A stretch of 64,000 bases of DNA from Microbacterium sp. CGR2 (GCF_003626735.1 NZ_RBHX01000001.1:3162001-3226000), one strand, 5' to 3'; positions 25,187 through 35,161 are shown, counted from the stretch's first letter. Notes: a model not told the origin generated them from the letters alone. Program-made: numbers and translations.

Positions 25187-25672
25187 TCATCCCCTCGAAG
25201 CCAGTCGTGCGCGGTGGAGCGCTTTGATAGCGGGAATGAGCTCGTTCGCTGGCCCATCGACGACGGCCGACGGGACGATGTCCGTGATGGGCAGGGCGGC
25301 CACGGGTGCACCGGCGATCCCCCACTCCGAGAGCCAGGAGTTCAGCTGCGCGGACGACGCCACGTAGACGATCCGCCCCAGTCCCACCCACCCGTGGCTC
25401 GCCGCACACATGGGGCAATGCTCACCGGACGTGTAGACCGTGGCGCGTGCGCGCTCGTCCGGTACCAGGTGGGCGGCCGCCCACCTCGAGATCTCGAACT
25501 CAGGATGGCGGGTGGCATCGCCATCCTTCACGCGGTTGCGGTCTTCGAAGAGAACCTCGCCCTCCTGGGACACCAAGACGGAACCGAACGGCTCATCGCC
25601 GTCTTCCAGAGCTTCCCTGGCGAGTTCGATGCAGCGTCGCAGATGCACCGCGTCGTCGGCAGTGACGGTCAT
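25187..25672 (-). CDS. Nucleoside/cytidine deaminase-like zinc enzyme
   Basis: A 161-aa deaminase. The zinc site is formed by H56-P-E58 (the catalytic HxE) and C86-P-M-C89 (PCxxC variant) in the segment TSGEHCPMCAASHGWVGLGR. This fits guanine deaminase/tRNA-adenosine deaminase-like enzymes of the CDA superfamily; free nucleobase or pterin substrates are equally possible. A GGGAGG ribosome binding site precedes the ATG. Its 3' end lies 2 nt from the end of the convergent LysE gene. It is not TadA by context. Confidence 0.84.
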   Translation of the reverse strand: MTVTADDAVHLRRCIELAREALEDGDEPFGSVLVSQEGEVLFEDRNRVKDGDATRHPEFEISRWAAAHLVPDERARATVYTSGEHCPMCAASHGWVGLGRIVYVASSAQLNSWLSEWGIAGAPVAALPITDIVPSAVVDGPANELIPAIKALHRARLASRG

Positions 25673-25993
25673 AGGAATCCTCCCAAAAGCACGAGCTTCC
25701 ACGCCGCGAAGTCGGCTGCCCGCGGTTAGTCTCGACGCTTGTGACACGCCTCCAGCACTCCCGCTGTTCGGCGGCGGGGCCGAATATGGTCGAGCATACT
25801 GCCGCACGGCAAGGACCTCACCCCCTGGCCAAGGTCCGGAACATCGACCTGCACGAGGCGGTCCCGTTCGCGAGTTCCCTGACGGGGCGCCTCACCTTCG
25901 GAGGGTGAGTACGTGATTGCGGCACCGCGCTGTCCCGTATGAGGCTGGATGCATTCGGACACGGGAATGCAAATCATCTTGTAGGAGGCGACA
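25673..25993. other. Intergenic region with a possible small peptide and an inverted repeat
   Basis: Holds no clear gene. A plus-strand frame ending at 25908 (from GTG 25741 or ATG 25786) has GC-rich third positions in its second half, encoding KVRNIDLHEAVPFASSLTGR then LTFGG, and may be a gene remnant. An inverted repeat upstream of the alkylsulfatase is listed separately. Confidence 0.35.
25951..25970. promoter_or_regulatory. Inverted repeat upstream of the alkylsulfatase gene
   Basis: GCATTC (25951-25956) and GAATGC (25965-25970), perfect 6-bp arms with an 8-bp spacer, centred about 33 nt before the ATG. Spacing and place fit a dimeric repressor or activator site. No regulator gene is adjacent. 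It could be chance. Confidence 0.33.
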
Positions 25994-27868
25994 ATGGTTC
26001 AGAACGCTGCGACCACGGCGATCAAGAAGCAGCAGGAGGCGCTGAAAGCCGCGCTGCCTTTCGATGACACACGAGATTTCGATGCCGCGGATCGCGGATT
26101 CCTCGGAACCATCAGCCCCGCTGTCGTGCACGACGACGACGGCAACGTCGTCTGGGACGCCGACAGCTACGACTTCATCCACGGCGATGCTCCCGAGACC
26201 GTGAACCCGAGCCTGTGGCGTCAGTCCACGCTCGTCTCGAAGCACGGCCTGTTCGAGGTCGTCGATGGCGTCTCTCAGGTACGCGGATTCGACCTGTCGA
26301 ACGTGAGCTTCATCGAGTCCGACACGGGTGTGATCGTCATCGATCCTTTGATCTCGAAGGAGACCGCCGCGGCCGCTCTGACTCTTTACCGTGAGCACCG
26401 TGGTGAGCGCCCCGTCGTGGCCGTGATCTTCACCCACAGCCACATCGACCATTTCGGCGGGATCTTCGGCATCGTCACCAAGGACGACGTCGAATCCGGC
26501 AAGGTGCAGATCATCGCGCCCGAGGGAACAGTCGCTGAGGCGGTGGCAGAGAACGTCTACGCGGGCACTGCGATGGCACGCCGGGCCGGGTACATGTACG
26601 GCGCCGCGCTCGAACGCAGCGCGAAGGGCGCGCTGGGAGCCGGTCTCGGGCAGACCACGTCGACCGGGCACGCCGGCATCATCCCCCCGACGATCGAAGT
26701 CTCCCAGACCGGTGAGACCCATACGATCGACGGGCTCACCATCGAGTTCCAGATGGCACCGGGCACCGAAGCGCCCGCCGAGATGCACTTCCTGTTCCCG
26801 AAGTACCGGGCGCTGTGCATGGCGGAGAACGCCACCCATACCCTCCACAATCTGCTCACTCTGCGCGGGGCACTCGTGCGCGACCCGCGTGTGTGGGCGC
26901 GGTATCTCACCGAGGCGCTCGAGCGCTACGGGGACCAGGCCGACGTCCTGTTCACCTCGCACCACTGGCCGACCTGGGGCAACGCCGAGATCCTCGAGTT
27001 CCTCGGACTCCAGCGCGACCTGTACTCCTACCTGCACGATCAGACCCTGCGGATGACCAACCAGGGCATGACAGGCACCGAAATCGCCGAGGAGATCCAG
27101 CTGCCGCCGGCCCTGGAGAACTCCTGGCATGCGCGCGGCTACTACGGCAGCGTGAGCCACAACGTGAAGGCGATCTATCAGCGATACATGGGCTGGTTCG
27201 ACGGCAACCCCGCCCGCCTCTGGCCGCACCCGCCCAAGGCGCTCGCTGAGCGGTACGTCGCCCTTGCCGGCGGCATCGACCGCATCGTCGAAGCAGCACA
27301 GCTCGCTTACGACGAGGGCGACTTCCGCTGGGCTGCGACCCTCCTCGACCATGCGATCTTCACGGAACCGGAGAACACATCCGTGAGAGAGCTCTATGCG
27401 GCAACACTCGAGCAGCTCGCCTACGGCTCAGAGAACGGCACCTGGCGGAACTTCTACATGTCGGGTGCGACAGAACTCCGCACCGGCAACTTCGGGACAC
27501 CGACGACCACGAACGCCCCCGAGATCGTCGCCCAGCTCACTGTGGAGCAGCTGTTCGACTCCGTCGCGATCTCGGTCGACGGTCCGCGAGCGTGGGATCT
27601 CGACGTGTCGCTCGACTTCACTTTGACCGATGAAGGCCGGAACTTCCGAGTCACGCTCCGCAACGGCGTGCTCGTCTACATCGAGAAGGAAGCCGACGCT
27701 GAGACCGCGCAGGCATCGTTCTCACTGACGAAGCCTCGGCTGCTCGCACTGGTCGCCGGAGACGCTGACAGCCCCGGCGTGGAGATCACCGGCGATACCT
27801 CGGCATTCGGCACGCTCTCCTCGGTGCTCACCGCGGGGGATCCGGCGTTCGACATCGTCACGCCCTGA
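25994..27868 (+). CDS. Alkylsulfatase, metallo-beta-lactamase fold (SdsA1/BDS1 type)
   Basis: A 624-aa enzyme. The zinc motif H148-S-H150-I-D152-H153 begins the metallo-beta-lactamase core (about residues 85-380, with further metal ligands in AENATHTLHN and TSHHWPTW). The middle alpha-helical dimerisation domain spans about 390-500, and an SCP2-like C-terminal domain (about 505-624) presumably binds the alkyl chain. Length and domain order match Pseudomonas SdsA1 and yeast BDS1, which hydrolyse primary alkyl sulfates such as dodecyl sulfate. No signal peptide is seen, unlike SdsA1, so it is probably cytoplasmic. Strong AGGAGG ribosome binding site. It ends 18 nt from the convergent comEA. Confidence 0.92.
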   Translation: MVQNAATTAIKKQQEALKAALPFDDTRDFDAADRGFLGTISPAVVHDDDGNVVWDADSYDFIHGDAPETVNPSLWRQSTLVSKHGLFEVVDGVSQVRGFDLSNVSFIESDTGVIVIDPLISKETAAAALTLYREHRGERPVVAVIFTHSHIDHFGGIFGIVTKDDVESGKVQIIAPEGTVAEAVAENVYAGTAMARRAGYMYGAALERSAKGALGAGLGQTTSTGHAGIIPPTIEVSQTGETHTIDGLTIEFQMAPGTEAPAEMHFLFPKYRALCMAENATHTLHNLLTLRGALVRDPRVWARYLTEALERYGDQADVLFTSHHWPTWGNAEILEFLGLQRDLYSYLHDQTLRMTNQGMTGTEIAEEIQLPPALENSWHARGYYGSVSHNVKAIYQRYMGWFDGNPARLWPHPPKALAERYVALAGGIDRIVEAAQLAYDEGDFRWAATLLDHAIFTEPENTSVRELYAATLEQLAYGSENGTWRNFYMSGATELRTGNFGTPTTTNAPEIVAQLTVEQLFDSVAISVDGPRAWDLDVSLDFTLTDEGRNFRVTLRNGVLVYIEKEADAETAQASFSLTKPRLLALVAGDADSPGVEITGDTSAFGTLSSVLTAGDPAFDIVTP

Positions 27869-27886
27869 TCAGAAGAAGGGACACGA

Positions 27887-28504
27887 TCACACGCGGACGC
27901 CGTCGCGCAGCCCTTCGATCAGCTTCTCGCCGATGCCGGGAACCGCGAGGAGGTCGTCCACCGACTGGAAGCGGCCGTTCTCCTCACGCCAGGCGATGAT
28001 CCGCTCCGCGAGCGCCGGTCCGATCCGCGGCAGCTTCTCCAATGCCGCCTGGTCGGCCGTATTGAGGTCGATCCGGTCGTCACCCGGCGGCGCCGCGCCT
28101 GGTTCGGCCACCGCGCCGACGACGGGCACGACGATCTGTTCGCCGTCGGTGAGAACCCGTGCGAGGTTGATGGCCGCCAGATCGGCATCCGCCGCCGTTC
28201 CCCCGGCGGCAGCCACCGCATCGACGACGCGAGCATCGAGGTCGAGCACATACAGGCCGGGCCGCCCCACAGCGCCCAGAACATGCACGTAGAGTTCGCC
28301 GGCCGAGTCGGAATCGTTGGCGCCACCGGCATCATCGACCTGCCCGGAGTCCGTCAACGGCACGGTCTCGCTCGGAGCTGCTTGGCCGCGCATGAGACCG
28401 AGCCCCACCGCAACCGACAGCACGACGAGCGCGAGCACCACGGCAGCTCCGATGCTCAGACGCAAACGGGGCCGCGAGGTGGGAGGTGACTGCTCTGGAG
28501 CCAT
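27887..28504 (-). CDS. comEA: ComEA-like helix-hairpin-helix DNA receptor
   Basis: A 205-aa protein: one membrane anchor (about residues 17-38), an acidic linker, an SLBB-like domain (about 70-125, ELYVHVLGAVGRPGLYVLDL) and a C-terminal double helix-hairpin-helix (about 143-205: DLNTADQAALEKLPRIGPAL, VDDLLAVPGIGEKLIEGL). ComEA binds DNA outside the membrane and hands it to the ComEC channel. comEC normally follows directly; here the next gene is a convergent alkylsulfatase. The ATG lies 6 nt after TAGCGT, suggesting its own leaderless promoter. Confidence 0.88.
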   Translation of the reverse strand: MAPEQSPPTSRPRLRLSIGAAVVLALVVLSVAVGLGLMRGQAAPSETVPLTDSGQVDDAGGANDSDSAGELYVHVLGAVGRPGLYVLDLDARVVDAVAAAGGTAADADLAAINLARVLTDGEQIVVPVVGAVAEPGAAPPGDDRIDLNTADQAALEKLPRIGPALAERIIAWREENGRFQSVDDLLAVPGIGEKLIEGLRDGVRV

Positions 28505-28601
28505 CCCGCCACGCTAAGTTCCCGCGATCGCCTCGACAGCGTCAGCCACCAGCGACAGTGGAGAACCGGACGGCCCCGCGTCCGGTGGAGAAGCGCTCGA
28601 C

Positions 28602-31193
28602 TCAGCCCTTGACCACGAAGCTGACGATCTTCGGCGCACGCACGACGACCTTGACGATCTCGCGATCACCGATCGAACGGATCACGCGCTCGTCAGCGCG
28701 AGCAAGCGCCTCGAGCTCCGCTTCACCGATCCGGGCCGAGACCTCGAGCTGCGCGCGAACCTTACCGCCGACCTGCACGACCGCGGTGATCGAGTCCTCG
28801 ACGAGCAGTGCCGGGTCAGCGGAACGCCACGTCACCAAGCCCACCGAAGGCTCGTGACCGAGGATCTCCCACATCTCCTCCGCCGTGTGCGGCGCGATCA
28901 GGTCGAGCGTCACGGCGATCGTCTCCGCCGCTTCACGCACCGCGGGATCTGCCGCTCCGGCCGCCCCGTCGATCGTCTTACGGGTGACGTTGACAAGCTC
29001 CATCAACCGCGCGACGAGAACGTTGAACTTCGTGTGCTCGACGAGTGCCGGCGCCTCGGCCAGCAGCTTGTGAGTGGCACGGCGCAGCGCCGCGTCGCCG
29101 CTCGCGAACACCACGTCGACAGGGCTCGCGACCTCGCCGGCGACCCGCAACGCACGCGCGAGGAACTTCTGCGCGCCCGTCGTGGAGACGTCGGCCCAGT
29201 CCTTGTCATCTTCCACCGGGCCCGCGAACGCGAGCGCGACACGCAGAGCATCCGCTCCGTACGCGTCGAGCTCCTCCTCGAACAGGACGAGGTTGCCCTT
29301 GCTCTTGGACATCTTCGCACCGTCGAGAAGGACCATGCCCTGGTTGATCAGGTTCGAGAACGGCTCCGTGAAGTCGATCAACCCCATGTCGAACAGCACT
29401 TTGGTGATGAAGCGCGCGTACAGCAGGTGGAGGATCGCATGCTCGACTCCGCCGATGTACGAGTCCACCGGAGCCCAACGAGCCGCCTGCGACGGGTCGA
29501 ACGCGACCGTGTCGCTGTTCGGCGAGAGGAAGCGCAGGAAGTACCACGAGCTGTCGACGAAGGTGTCCATGGTGTCCGGGTCACGCAGCATCGGTTCACC
29601 GGAGTCGGGGTGAACCGTCTGCACCCAGCTTTCGGCGGCGCCAAGCGGCGACGAGCCCTTCGGCTTCAGGTCGAGCCCCTCGATGCTCGGCAGCTTCACC
29701 GGCAGCTGATCCTCCGGCGCGGGAACGATCTCGCCATCCTCGCCGTGCAGCATCGGAATCGGCGTGCCCCAGAACCGCTGACGTGAGATCAGCCAGTCAC
29801 GCAGACGGTAGTTCTTGGCGGCGCGACCCGTGCCGGTCGACTCGAGCTGCTCGATGGCGCGGGCGATCGCGTTCCGCTTGGACAGACCGTTCAGGGCGCC
29901 GGAGTTGATCATCCGGCCCTCGCCGGTCAGCGCGACACCGGTGGATGACGGGTGCTGCTCATCGAGCGCCGCTCCCGTGTCGATGGGCACACCCTCCTCG
30001 TCGACCTCGATGACCGGCATCGCGCCGGTGACGGGAGCCGAGGTGTCCACGACGACCTTCACCGGGAGATCGAAGGCACGGGCGAAGTCCAGATCGCGCT
30101 GATCGTGTGCGGGCACAGCCATGACGGCTCCGTGCCCGTAGTCGGCGAGCACGTAGTCGGCCGCCCAGACCGGCAGCTTCTCGCCGTTGACCGGGTTGAT
30201 GGCATACCGCTCCAGGAACACACCGGTCTTCGGCCGGTCGGTGGCCTGCCGATCGATGTCGGTCTCCTTCTGCACATCGACCAGATAGGCCTCAAACCGC
30301 TCGCGCACCTCGGCGGGGGCGTCGGCGGCGAGCTCGGCAGCAAGATCGGAGTCCGGAGCGACCACGAAGAACGTCGCGCCGTGCAGCGTGTCAGGGCGGG
30401 TGGAGAACACCGTCACCGGCTCAGTGCGGCCCTCGATGACGAAGTCGACATCGGCACCGACCGAGCGCCCGATCCAGTTGCGCTGCATCTGGAGCACCTT
30501 GTGCGGCCAGAAGCCTTCCAGCTGGTTCAGGTCGTCGAGCAGGCGATCGGCGTAGTCCGTGATCTTGAAGTACCACTGCGTCAGCTTCTTCTTCACGACG
30601 ACGGTGCCGCAGCGATCGCAGCGACCGTCGACGACCTGCTCGTTGGCGAGCACCGTCTGGTCGTGCGGGCACCAGTTCACGGCGCTCTTCTTGCGGTACG
30701 CGAGTCCCCGCTCGTGCAGCTTCAGGAACAGCCACTGATTCCAGCGGTAGTACTCGGGGTCGGACGTGTGCAGCACGCGGGACCAGTCGAAGGACACCCC
30801 GTACGCCTGGAACGCCTTCTTCTGCTGAGCGATGTTCTGATAGGTCCACTCCCGCGGGTCTGCGCCCTGGCGGATCGCCGCGTTCTCGGCGGGCAACCCG
30901 AAGGAGTCCCACCCGATGGGGTTCAGGACGTTGTGGCCTCGGTGTCGCCAGAAGCGGGCCACGATGTCCGAGTACAGGTAGTTCTCCGCATGCCCCATGT
31001 GCAGGTCACCCGAGGGGTACGGGAACATCGCCAGCACATACCGGCGCGGGCGGGTGTCGTCGTCTCCACCGGTGAGGAACGTCTGGTTCTCCGCCCAGTA
31101 CTTCTGCCACTTGCTCTGGATGGCGTGCGCCGACGGGGTCTCGTCGTCGGCGGGAGCGGTGGACAGGTTCTCAGACAACGAACGCACGACCAA
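28602..31193 (-). CDS. leuS: Leucyl-tRNA synthetase
   Basis: Charges tRNA-Leu with leucine in the cytoplasm; 863 aa, a normal bacterial length. The class I signatures are [15 protein letters not shown] (HIGH-type, residues about 57-71) and KMSKSKGN (about residue 626), with a CP1 editing domain between them and the C-terminal anticodon-binding and [16 protein letters not shown] end region. The zinc-like Cys set [12 protein letters not shown] / CDRCG is visible. The start is uncertain among TTG 31193, GTG 31187 and TTG 31178. It lies 20 nt after pabB, in the same direction. Confidence 0.97.
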   Translation of the reverse strand: MVVRSLSENLSTAPADDETPSAHAIQSKWQKYWAENQTFLTGGDDDTRPRRYVLAMFPYPSGDLHMGHAENYLYSDIVARFWRHRGHNVLNPIGWDSFGLPAENAAIRQGADPREWTYQNIAQQKKAFQAYGVSFDWSRVLHTSDPEYYRWNQWLFLKLHERGLAYRKKSAVNWCPHDQTVLANEQVVDGRCDRCGTVVVKKKLTQWYFKITDYADRLLDDLNQLEGFWPHKVLQMQRNWIGRSVGADVDFVIEGRTEPVTVFSTRPDTLHGATFFVVAPDSDLAAELAADAPAEVRERFEAYLVDVQKETDIDRQATDRPKTGVFLERYAINPVNGEKLPVWAADYVLADYGHGAVMAVPAHDQRDLDFARAFDLPVKVVVDTSAPVTGAMPVIEVDEEGVPIDTGAALDEQHPSSTGVALTGEGRMINSGALNGLSKRNAIARAIEQLESTGTGRAAKNYRLRDWLISRQRFWGTPIPMLHGEDGEIVPAPEDQLPVKLPSIEGLDLKPKGSSPLGAAESWVQTVHPDSGEPMLRDPDTMDTFVDSSWYFLRFLSPNSDTVAFDPSQAARWAPVDSYIGGVEHAILHLLYARFITKVLFDMGLIDFTEPFSNLINQGMVLLDGAKMSKSKGNLVLFEEELDAYGADALRVALAFAGPVEDDKDWADVSTTGAQKFLARALRVAGEVASPVDVVFASGDAALRRATHKLLAEAPALVEHTKFNVLVARLMELVNVTRKTIDGAAGAADPAVREAAETIAVTLDLIAPHTAEEMWEILGHEPSVGLVTWRSADPALLVEDSITAVVQVGGKVRAQLEVSARIGEAELEALARADERVIRSIGDREIVKVVVRAPKIVSFVVKG

Positions 31194-31212
31194 TCTGGGA
31201 GGAAAAACGGGA

Positions 31213-32553
31213 TCAGCTCAGGATATCGGAACGCCAGGGCACGGGCATTTCCGCACCCAGAGCCGCGAGGGGCGCACGAGCCTTCGTGGCGACCTCGGCC
31301 ACCTCCGCCGCCGCGATCGAGCCCCAGGTGATGCCGCCACCGGCACCCACGACCGCCTCGCCCCCATCGATCACGATGCTGCGGATGACCATGGCCAGGT
31401 CCAGGGCGCCGTCGATGCCGACGTAGCCGAAGCATCCGGCATAGATGCCGCGGGGCCCGCCCTCCAGCTCGTGCAGACGTGTCATCGCCGACAGCTTCGG
31501 CGCTCCCGTCATACTCCCCGCGGGGAAAGCCGCCATCAGCAGCGCTCCGACGGTGAGGCCTTCCGCCGCGGTCCCGCTGACCGTGCTGACCAGCTGATGC
31601 ACCGCCGGGTAGCTCTCCACCTTCCACAGGGCGTCGACGCGGATCGACCCGGGAACGCACACCTGGGAGAGGTCGTTGCGCATCAGATCGACGATCATGA
31701 CGTTCTCAGCCCGCTCTTTGGGGTCGGTCGCGAGCTCCGCGGCGAGCGCAGCATCCTTCTGCGGGTCGGCGTGGCGGGGTCGGGTGCCTTTGATGGGTCG
31801 GGTGCGGATGACTCCCCCGGCGCTCTGCAGGAACTGCTCGGGGCTGGCGCTGAGGAGCGCCCTCCCCCCGATGCGGACGAATCCTCCGTGATGAGCGGGG
31901 GTCGCCGCGCGCAGGCGCTCGTACACCGCGACAGCGTCATGATCGCCGGCCACGGTGAACCGTGTGGTGAGACACAGCTGATAGGCGGTCCCTGCGCGGA
32001 TGAGGGCTCGGCATCTCTCGATCAGGTCGCCGTACTCACGGGGATCGTGCCCGGCCTCGGCGATTCGGGTGGGCGTGTCACTCCTGCCGGCGCCTCTCGA
32101 CGGCGTGGGTGCCGTGGCCCGCTCCACGACAGCAGTCCACTCGTCGGCGTCTTCGTCAGTGCTGAGCGTCCACGCACGCTTCGCCGCGTGATCGAAGGCG
32201 ACGACACGAGTGGCGCGCAGCCAGGAAGGTCGCTCGTCTCCGCCGTCCGTGTTCACAGGAGCGCCGGCGTCGCGCGCACCCCGCTCGTAGTCGCGCCACC
32301 CCACCCAGCCGCCGACAAACGGTGGGGTGACCTCCGCGATACCGGTATCAGCTGCAGTCACAGCGGAGACATCGAGCCGCACGTCCTCCCCCAGTGCAGA
32401 CCGTTCTCCCGTGCCCACGAAGCTCCACCCTTCGGCGGCTCCCGTTCCCGCGTCGAGCCAGAACACGTCGTCCACTTCGGCCTCGAGCTTCCGGAACACC
32501 GTCGTCGGCTCAACCCAGGCGGGGAGCGGGCGAGGTCGGAGGCGCTCAGACAT
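31213..32553 (-). CDS. pabB: Aminodeoxychorismate synthase component I (chorismate-binding enzyme)
   Basis: A 446-aa chorismate-utilising enzyme. The catalytic region contains [11 protein letters not shown] (about residue 252), whose Lys in PIKGT is diagnostic for PabB-type enzymes as opposed to the Ala of Trp[12 protein letters not shown] and the terminal [19 protein letters not shown] complete the active site. It should make 4-amino-4-deoxychorismate for folate, in line with folC elsewhere in the window. The ATG is 6 nt after TAGGCT, a leaderless start, and the promoter overlaps that of the divergent dedA gene. No glutaminase subunit (PabA) is adjacent. Confidence 0.88.
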   Translation of the reverse strand: MSERLRPRPLPAWVEPTTVFRKLEAEVDDVFWLDAGTGAAEGWSFVGTGERSALGEDVRLDVSAVTAADTGIAEVTPPFVGGWVGWRDYERGARDAGAPVNTDGGDERPSWLRATRVVAFDHAAKRAWTLSTDEDADEWTAVVERATAPTPSRGAGRSDTPTRIAEAGHDPREYGDLIERCRALIRAGTAYQLCLTTRFTVAGDHDAVAVYERLRAATPAHHGGFVRIGGRALLSASPEQFLQSAGGVIRTRPIKGTRPRHADPQKDAALAAELATDPKERAENVMIVDLMRNDLSQVCVPGSIRVDALWKVESYPAVHQLVSTVSGTAAEGLTVGALLMAAFPAGSMTGAPKLSAMTRLHELEGGPRGIYAGCFGYVGIDGALDLAMVIRSIVIDGGEAVVGAGGGITWGSIAAAEVAEVATKARAPLAALGAEMPVPWRSDILS

Positions 32554-32594
32554 CTTTCCAGCCTAGGACCGGGCTGCTCCCGTATCCTCATGGA
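32554..32594. promoter_or_regulatory. Overlapping divergent leaderless promoters of pabB and dedA
   Basis: Only 41 bp separate the two start codons. For pabB (minus), -10 TAGGCT is at 32560-32565, 6 nt before the ATG. For dedA (plus), -10 TATCCT is at 32583-32588, 6 nt before the GTG. Each -10 lies where the other promoter's -35 should be, 17 bp away, so two polymerases could not bind together. Mutually exclusive expression is an inference. Confidence 0.55.
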
Positions 32595-33266
32595 GTGGAT
32601 GACCTCCTGCTCTGGCTCCTCGACACCGTGCAGTCGATCGACCCGGTCACTCGCACTCTGGTGGCCGGGCTCGCGGTGATGCTGGAGACGAGCATCCTCA
32701 TCGGATTGATCGTTCCCGGCGACACGATCGTGATCATCGCGTCCATGGGTGTCACCACCCCCCTCGAGGGAATCGCGATGGGGGTCACCGTGGTCATCGG
32801 CTCCCTCATCGGTGAGAGCATCGGCTTCGCACTCGGGCGCTGGCTCGGGCCGCGCATCCGGTCATCGTGGCTGGGGCGGAAGATCGGCGAGCACAACTGG
32901 GTGCGCGCAGAGAACTACCTCGCCCGTCGCGGCGGCATCGCGATCTTCCTGTCCCGCTTCCTTCCTGTCCTGCACTCCCTCGTGCCGCTCACCGTCGGGA
33001 TGAGCGATTTCGCCTATCGGCGCTTTCTCGCCTGGACGGCGCCCGCCTGCATCCTCTGGGCGACGGCATACGTGAGCGTGACGTCGCTGGCTGCGGGCAG
33101 CTTCCGCGAACTGGTGGAGCAGGTGCACTTCGCCGGCTACATCTTCGTCGGAGTCATCGCTCTCTTCCTTGTTCTCGTCTACCTCGGCAAGAGGCTCCTG
33201 CATCGACGTGAAGCCCGACACCTGGAGTCCGAGGAAGCAGACCTCGACGCCGACGTGAAAGACTGA
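32595..33266 (+). CDS. DedA-family membrane protein
   Basis: A 223-aa protein with hydrophobic segments near residues 15-45, 52-72, 135-160 and 175-200. The DedA/SNARE-associated signature is seen in GLIVPGDTIVIIASMG and in the re-entrant region GGIAIFLSRFLPVLHSLVPL, with the conserved Arg and Pro residues. DedA proteins are lipid scramblase or flippase-like transporters important for envelope homeostasis; some recycle undecaprenyl phosphate. The GTG start is placed by the leaderless pattern (TATCCT plus 6 nt); the open frame further upstream overlaps pabB and is not coding. Confidence 0.88.
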   Translation: MDDLLLWLLDTVQSIDPVTRTLVAGLAVMLETSILIGLIVPGDTIVIIASMGVTTPLEGIAMGVTVVIGSLIGESIGFALGRWLGPRIRSSWLGRKIGEHNWVRAENYLARRGGIAIFLSRFLPVLHSLVPLTVGMSDFAYRRFLAWTAPACILWATAYVSVTSLAAGSFRELVEQVHFAGYIFVGVIALFLVLVYLGKRLLHRREARHLESEEADLDADVKD

Positions 33267-33270
33267 GCCA

Positions 33271-34296
33271 ATGGCCTCCGCACCCCCGGCGCCCCGGATC
33301 CATTGGTTCGCGCGACTCGAACACCGCCTCCACGTCTGGCGTGAAGGCCGTGCCCGCCGTCGCGGGCGGATCGCCACGATCCTGCCCTTCCCCGGGTATG
33401 GCGGACCGGGGTGGCTGCGAGTGGTCGGGCGAGTCCTGATCGTGCCGCCCGCGCGTCGCACCCGAGACGGTGAGCCGGCGAGCGTGCGTGGCTGGCGGAG
33501 TTTCGTCGGAATCCCCGTGAGCTTCGCGTCCGTCACCGTCCACTTCGGAGATACGGTGCATCATGTCGCCGCGGATCGCGGTGGTGTGATCGACACCGTC
33601 ATCCACGCCGACCTCGAACCCGGGTGGCAGACGTTCACCATCTCGGTCGAAGGGCAGGAGCCCGTCGAGGCCCGGGCGTTCATCGTCGCGGCCACCACGA
33701 AGTTCGGCGTGGTCTCCGACGTCGACGACACGGTCATGGTGACCGCGCTTCCTCGTCCGTTCATCGCGTTCTGGAACTCCTTCGTGCTCGACGAGCACGC
33801 TCGCCTTCCGGTCCCCGGCATGGCCGTTCTCCTCGATCAGGTGCTACGCCAGCATCCCGGAGCACCGATGGTCTATCTGTCGACGGGAGCGTGGAACGTC
33901 GCCCCGACGCTCTGGCGCTTCCTCAGCCGCCATCTCTTCCCCGCGGGGTCGATGCTGCTCACCGATTGGGGACCCACGCACGACCGCTGGTTCCGCAGCG
34001 GTCGCGACCACAAGCTCAGCAACCTGCGACGGCTGGCCACGGAGTTCCCCGACGTGAAGTGGCTGCTGATCGGAGACGACGGTCAGCATGACGAGGCGAT
34101 CTACACCCAGTTCATGGAGGAGCATCCGGATTCCGTCGCCGGCGTCGCCATCCGGCGGCTCTCCCCCGCCGAGGCAGTGCTCGCCGGTGGTCGCGCCGAG
34201 CCGGAACCACATGCCGCCGATTCCGCTCCGTGGGTGAGCGCCGAAGACGGCGCCGGGCTGCGCGATCAGCTCGGTGAAGTCGGCATCTTGAACTGA
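33271..34296 (+). CDS. App1-like phosphatase (DUF2183)
   Basis: A 341-aa protein with an N-terminal region rich in strands (about 35-140), then the phosphatase core starting with DVDDTVMVT (D150-V-D152-D-T), the DxDxT/V nucleophile motif of App1/lipin-type HAD phosphatases. YLSTGAWNV, LLTDWGPTH, HKLSNLRRLATEFPDVKWLL and IGDDGQHDEAIY complete the HAD motifs. App1 dephosphorylates phosphatidate in yeast; the bacterial substrate is not known. It starts 4 nt after dedA ends, so the two are co-transcribed. Confidence 0.87.
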   Translation: MASAPPAPRIHWFARLEHRLHVWREGRARRRGRIATILPFPGYGGPGWLRVVGRVLIVPPARRTRDGEPASVRGWRSFVGIPVSFASVTVHFGDTVHHVAADRGGVIDTVIHADLEPGWQTFTISVEGQEPVEARAFIVAATTKFGVVSDVDDTVMVTALPRPFIAFWNSFVLDEHARLPVPGMAVLLDQVLRQHPGAPMVYLSTGAWNVAPTLWRFLSRHLFPAGSMLLTDWGPTHDRWFRSGRDHKLSNLRRLATEFPDVKWLLIGDDGQHDEAIYTQFMEEHPDSVAGVAIRRLSPAEAVLAGGRAEPEPHAADSAPWVSAEDGAGLRDQLGEVGILN

Positions 34297-34297
34297 C

Positions 34298-35161
34298 ATG
34301 GTCATGGCACTCGACGATTGGCGAATGCGTGAGAGCGCGCACCAGGAGCGGGCCGACGCCTTGACCGCGGCCCATCGCGACCGGGCGACGCGCGCAGAGA
34401 AGCATCCGGTGTGGGACTTCCTCTTCACGTACTACGGTTACAAGCCGGCTCGGCTGCGGCGCTGGCATCCGGGTGCCGGTGTAGAGCTGACGGATGCCGT
34501 CGAGCGGCGCTCCTGGCGCTGGTACGGACCGGGAGGATCGGACACGGCCGCTGTGCCCGATGCCGCTGCTTTCGCCCGAGAGAAGCCCGAACTGGCGGCT
34601 CTCATCGAGCGGATGCTGCGCCGCACCGCCTCTCGCCCCGGGCAGTTCGGTTGCTTCGGGCTGCACGAATGGGCAATGGTGTACCGCGCGGACGAGCACC
34701 GGCATTCTGTGCCGCTCCGACTGGGACAAGCAGGCACCGATGCCGTGGTGAACGCACACGATCTTCGCTGCACTCACTTCGATGCGTTCCGCTTCTTCAC
34801 TCCGGACGCGGTACCCCGCAACCGCACGGCGTTGACGCGCGACGACCAGCCGTTGTTCGAGCAGCCGGGATGTCTGCACGCGGGGATGGATCTGTACAAA
34901 TGGGCAACGAAGCTCGGTCCGCTCATACCCGGTGAATTGCTGCTCGACACCTTCGAGCTCGCCCGCGACATCCGCCTGCTCGACATGCAGGCAGCGCCCT
35001 ACGATCTTTCCGCGTGGGACGTCGTTCCGGTGCCGATCGAGACGCCCGAGGGCAAGGCGGAGTACGTGCGTCGTCAGCGCGAGTACGCCGAGCGGGGGGC
35101 CGCGCTGCGCACAGCGTTGCTCGCGTCGTGGCTCCCAGAGTCTGCCCACGCAGCGGCCTGA
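34298..35161 (+). CDS. Conserved actinobacterial protein, often labelled 3-methyladenine DNA glycosylase
   Basis: A 287-aa soluble protein with a strongly conserved look: HPVWDFLFTYYGYKPARLRRW (residues about 36-56), GCFGLHEWAMVYR, LRCTHFDAFRFFTPDA and QPGCLHAGMDLYKWA. Homologues in actinobacteria are frequently named 3-methyladenine DNA glycosylase, but I see no helix-hairpin-helix/GPD glycosylase motif, so that label is doubtful. The many His, Cys and Asp residues in conserved blocks suggest a metal enzyme. It follows the DUF2183 gene after 1 nt, forming a dedA-app1-this operon. Confidence 0.75.
   Translation: MVMALDDWRMRESAHQERADALTAAHRDRATRAEKHPVWDFLFTYYGYKPARLRRWHPGAGVELTDAVERRSWRWYGPGGSDTAAVPDAAAFAREKPELAALIERMLRRTASRPGQFGCFGLHEWAMVYRADEHRHSVPLRLGQAGTDAVVNAHDLRCTHFDAFRFFTPDAVPRNRTALTRDDQPLFEQPGCLHAGMDLYKWATKLGPLIPGELLLDTFELARDIRLLDMQAAPYDLSAWDVVPVPIETPEGKAEYVRRQREYAERGAALRTALLASWLPESAHAAA

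Noticed and set aside
29952..31331. A 459-codon frame antisense to leuS
   Set aside because: Complementary shadow of leuS codons; no motif, no ribosome binding site, and it runs across the leuS-pabB junction.
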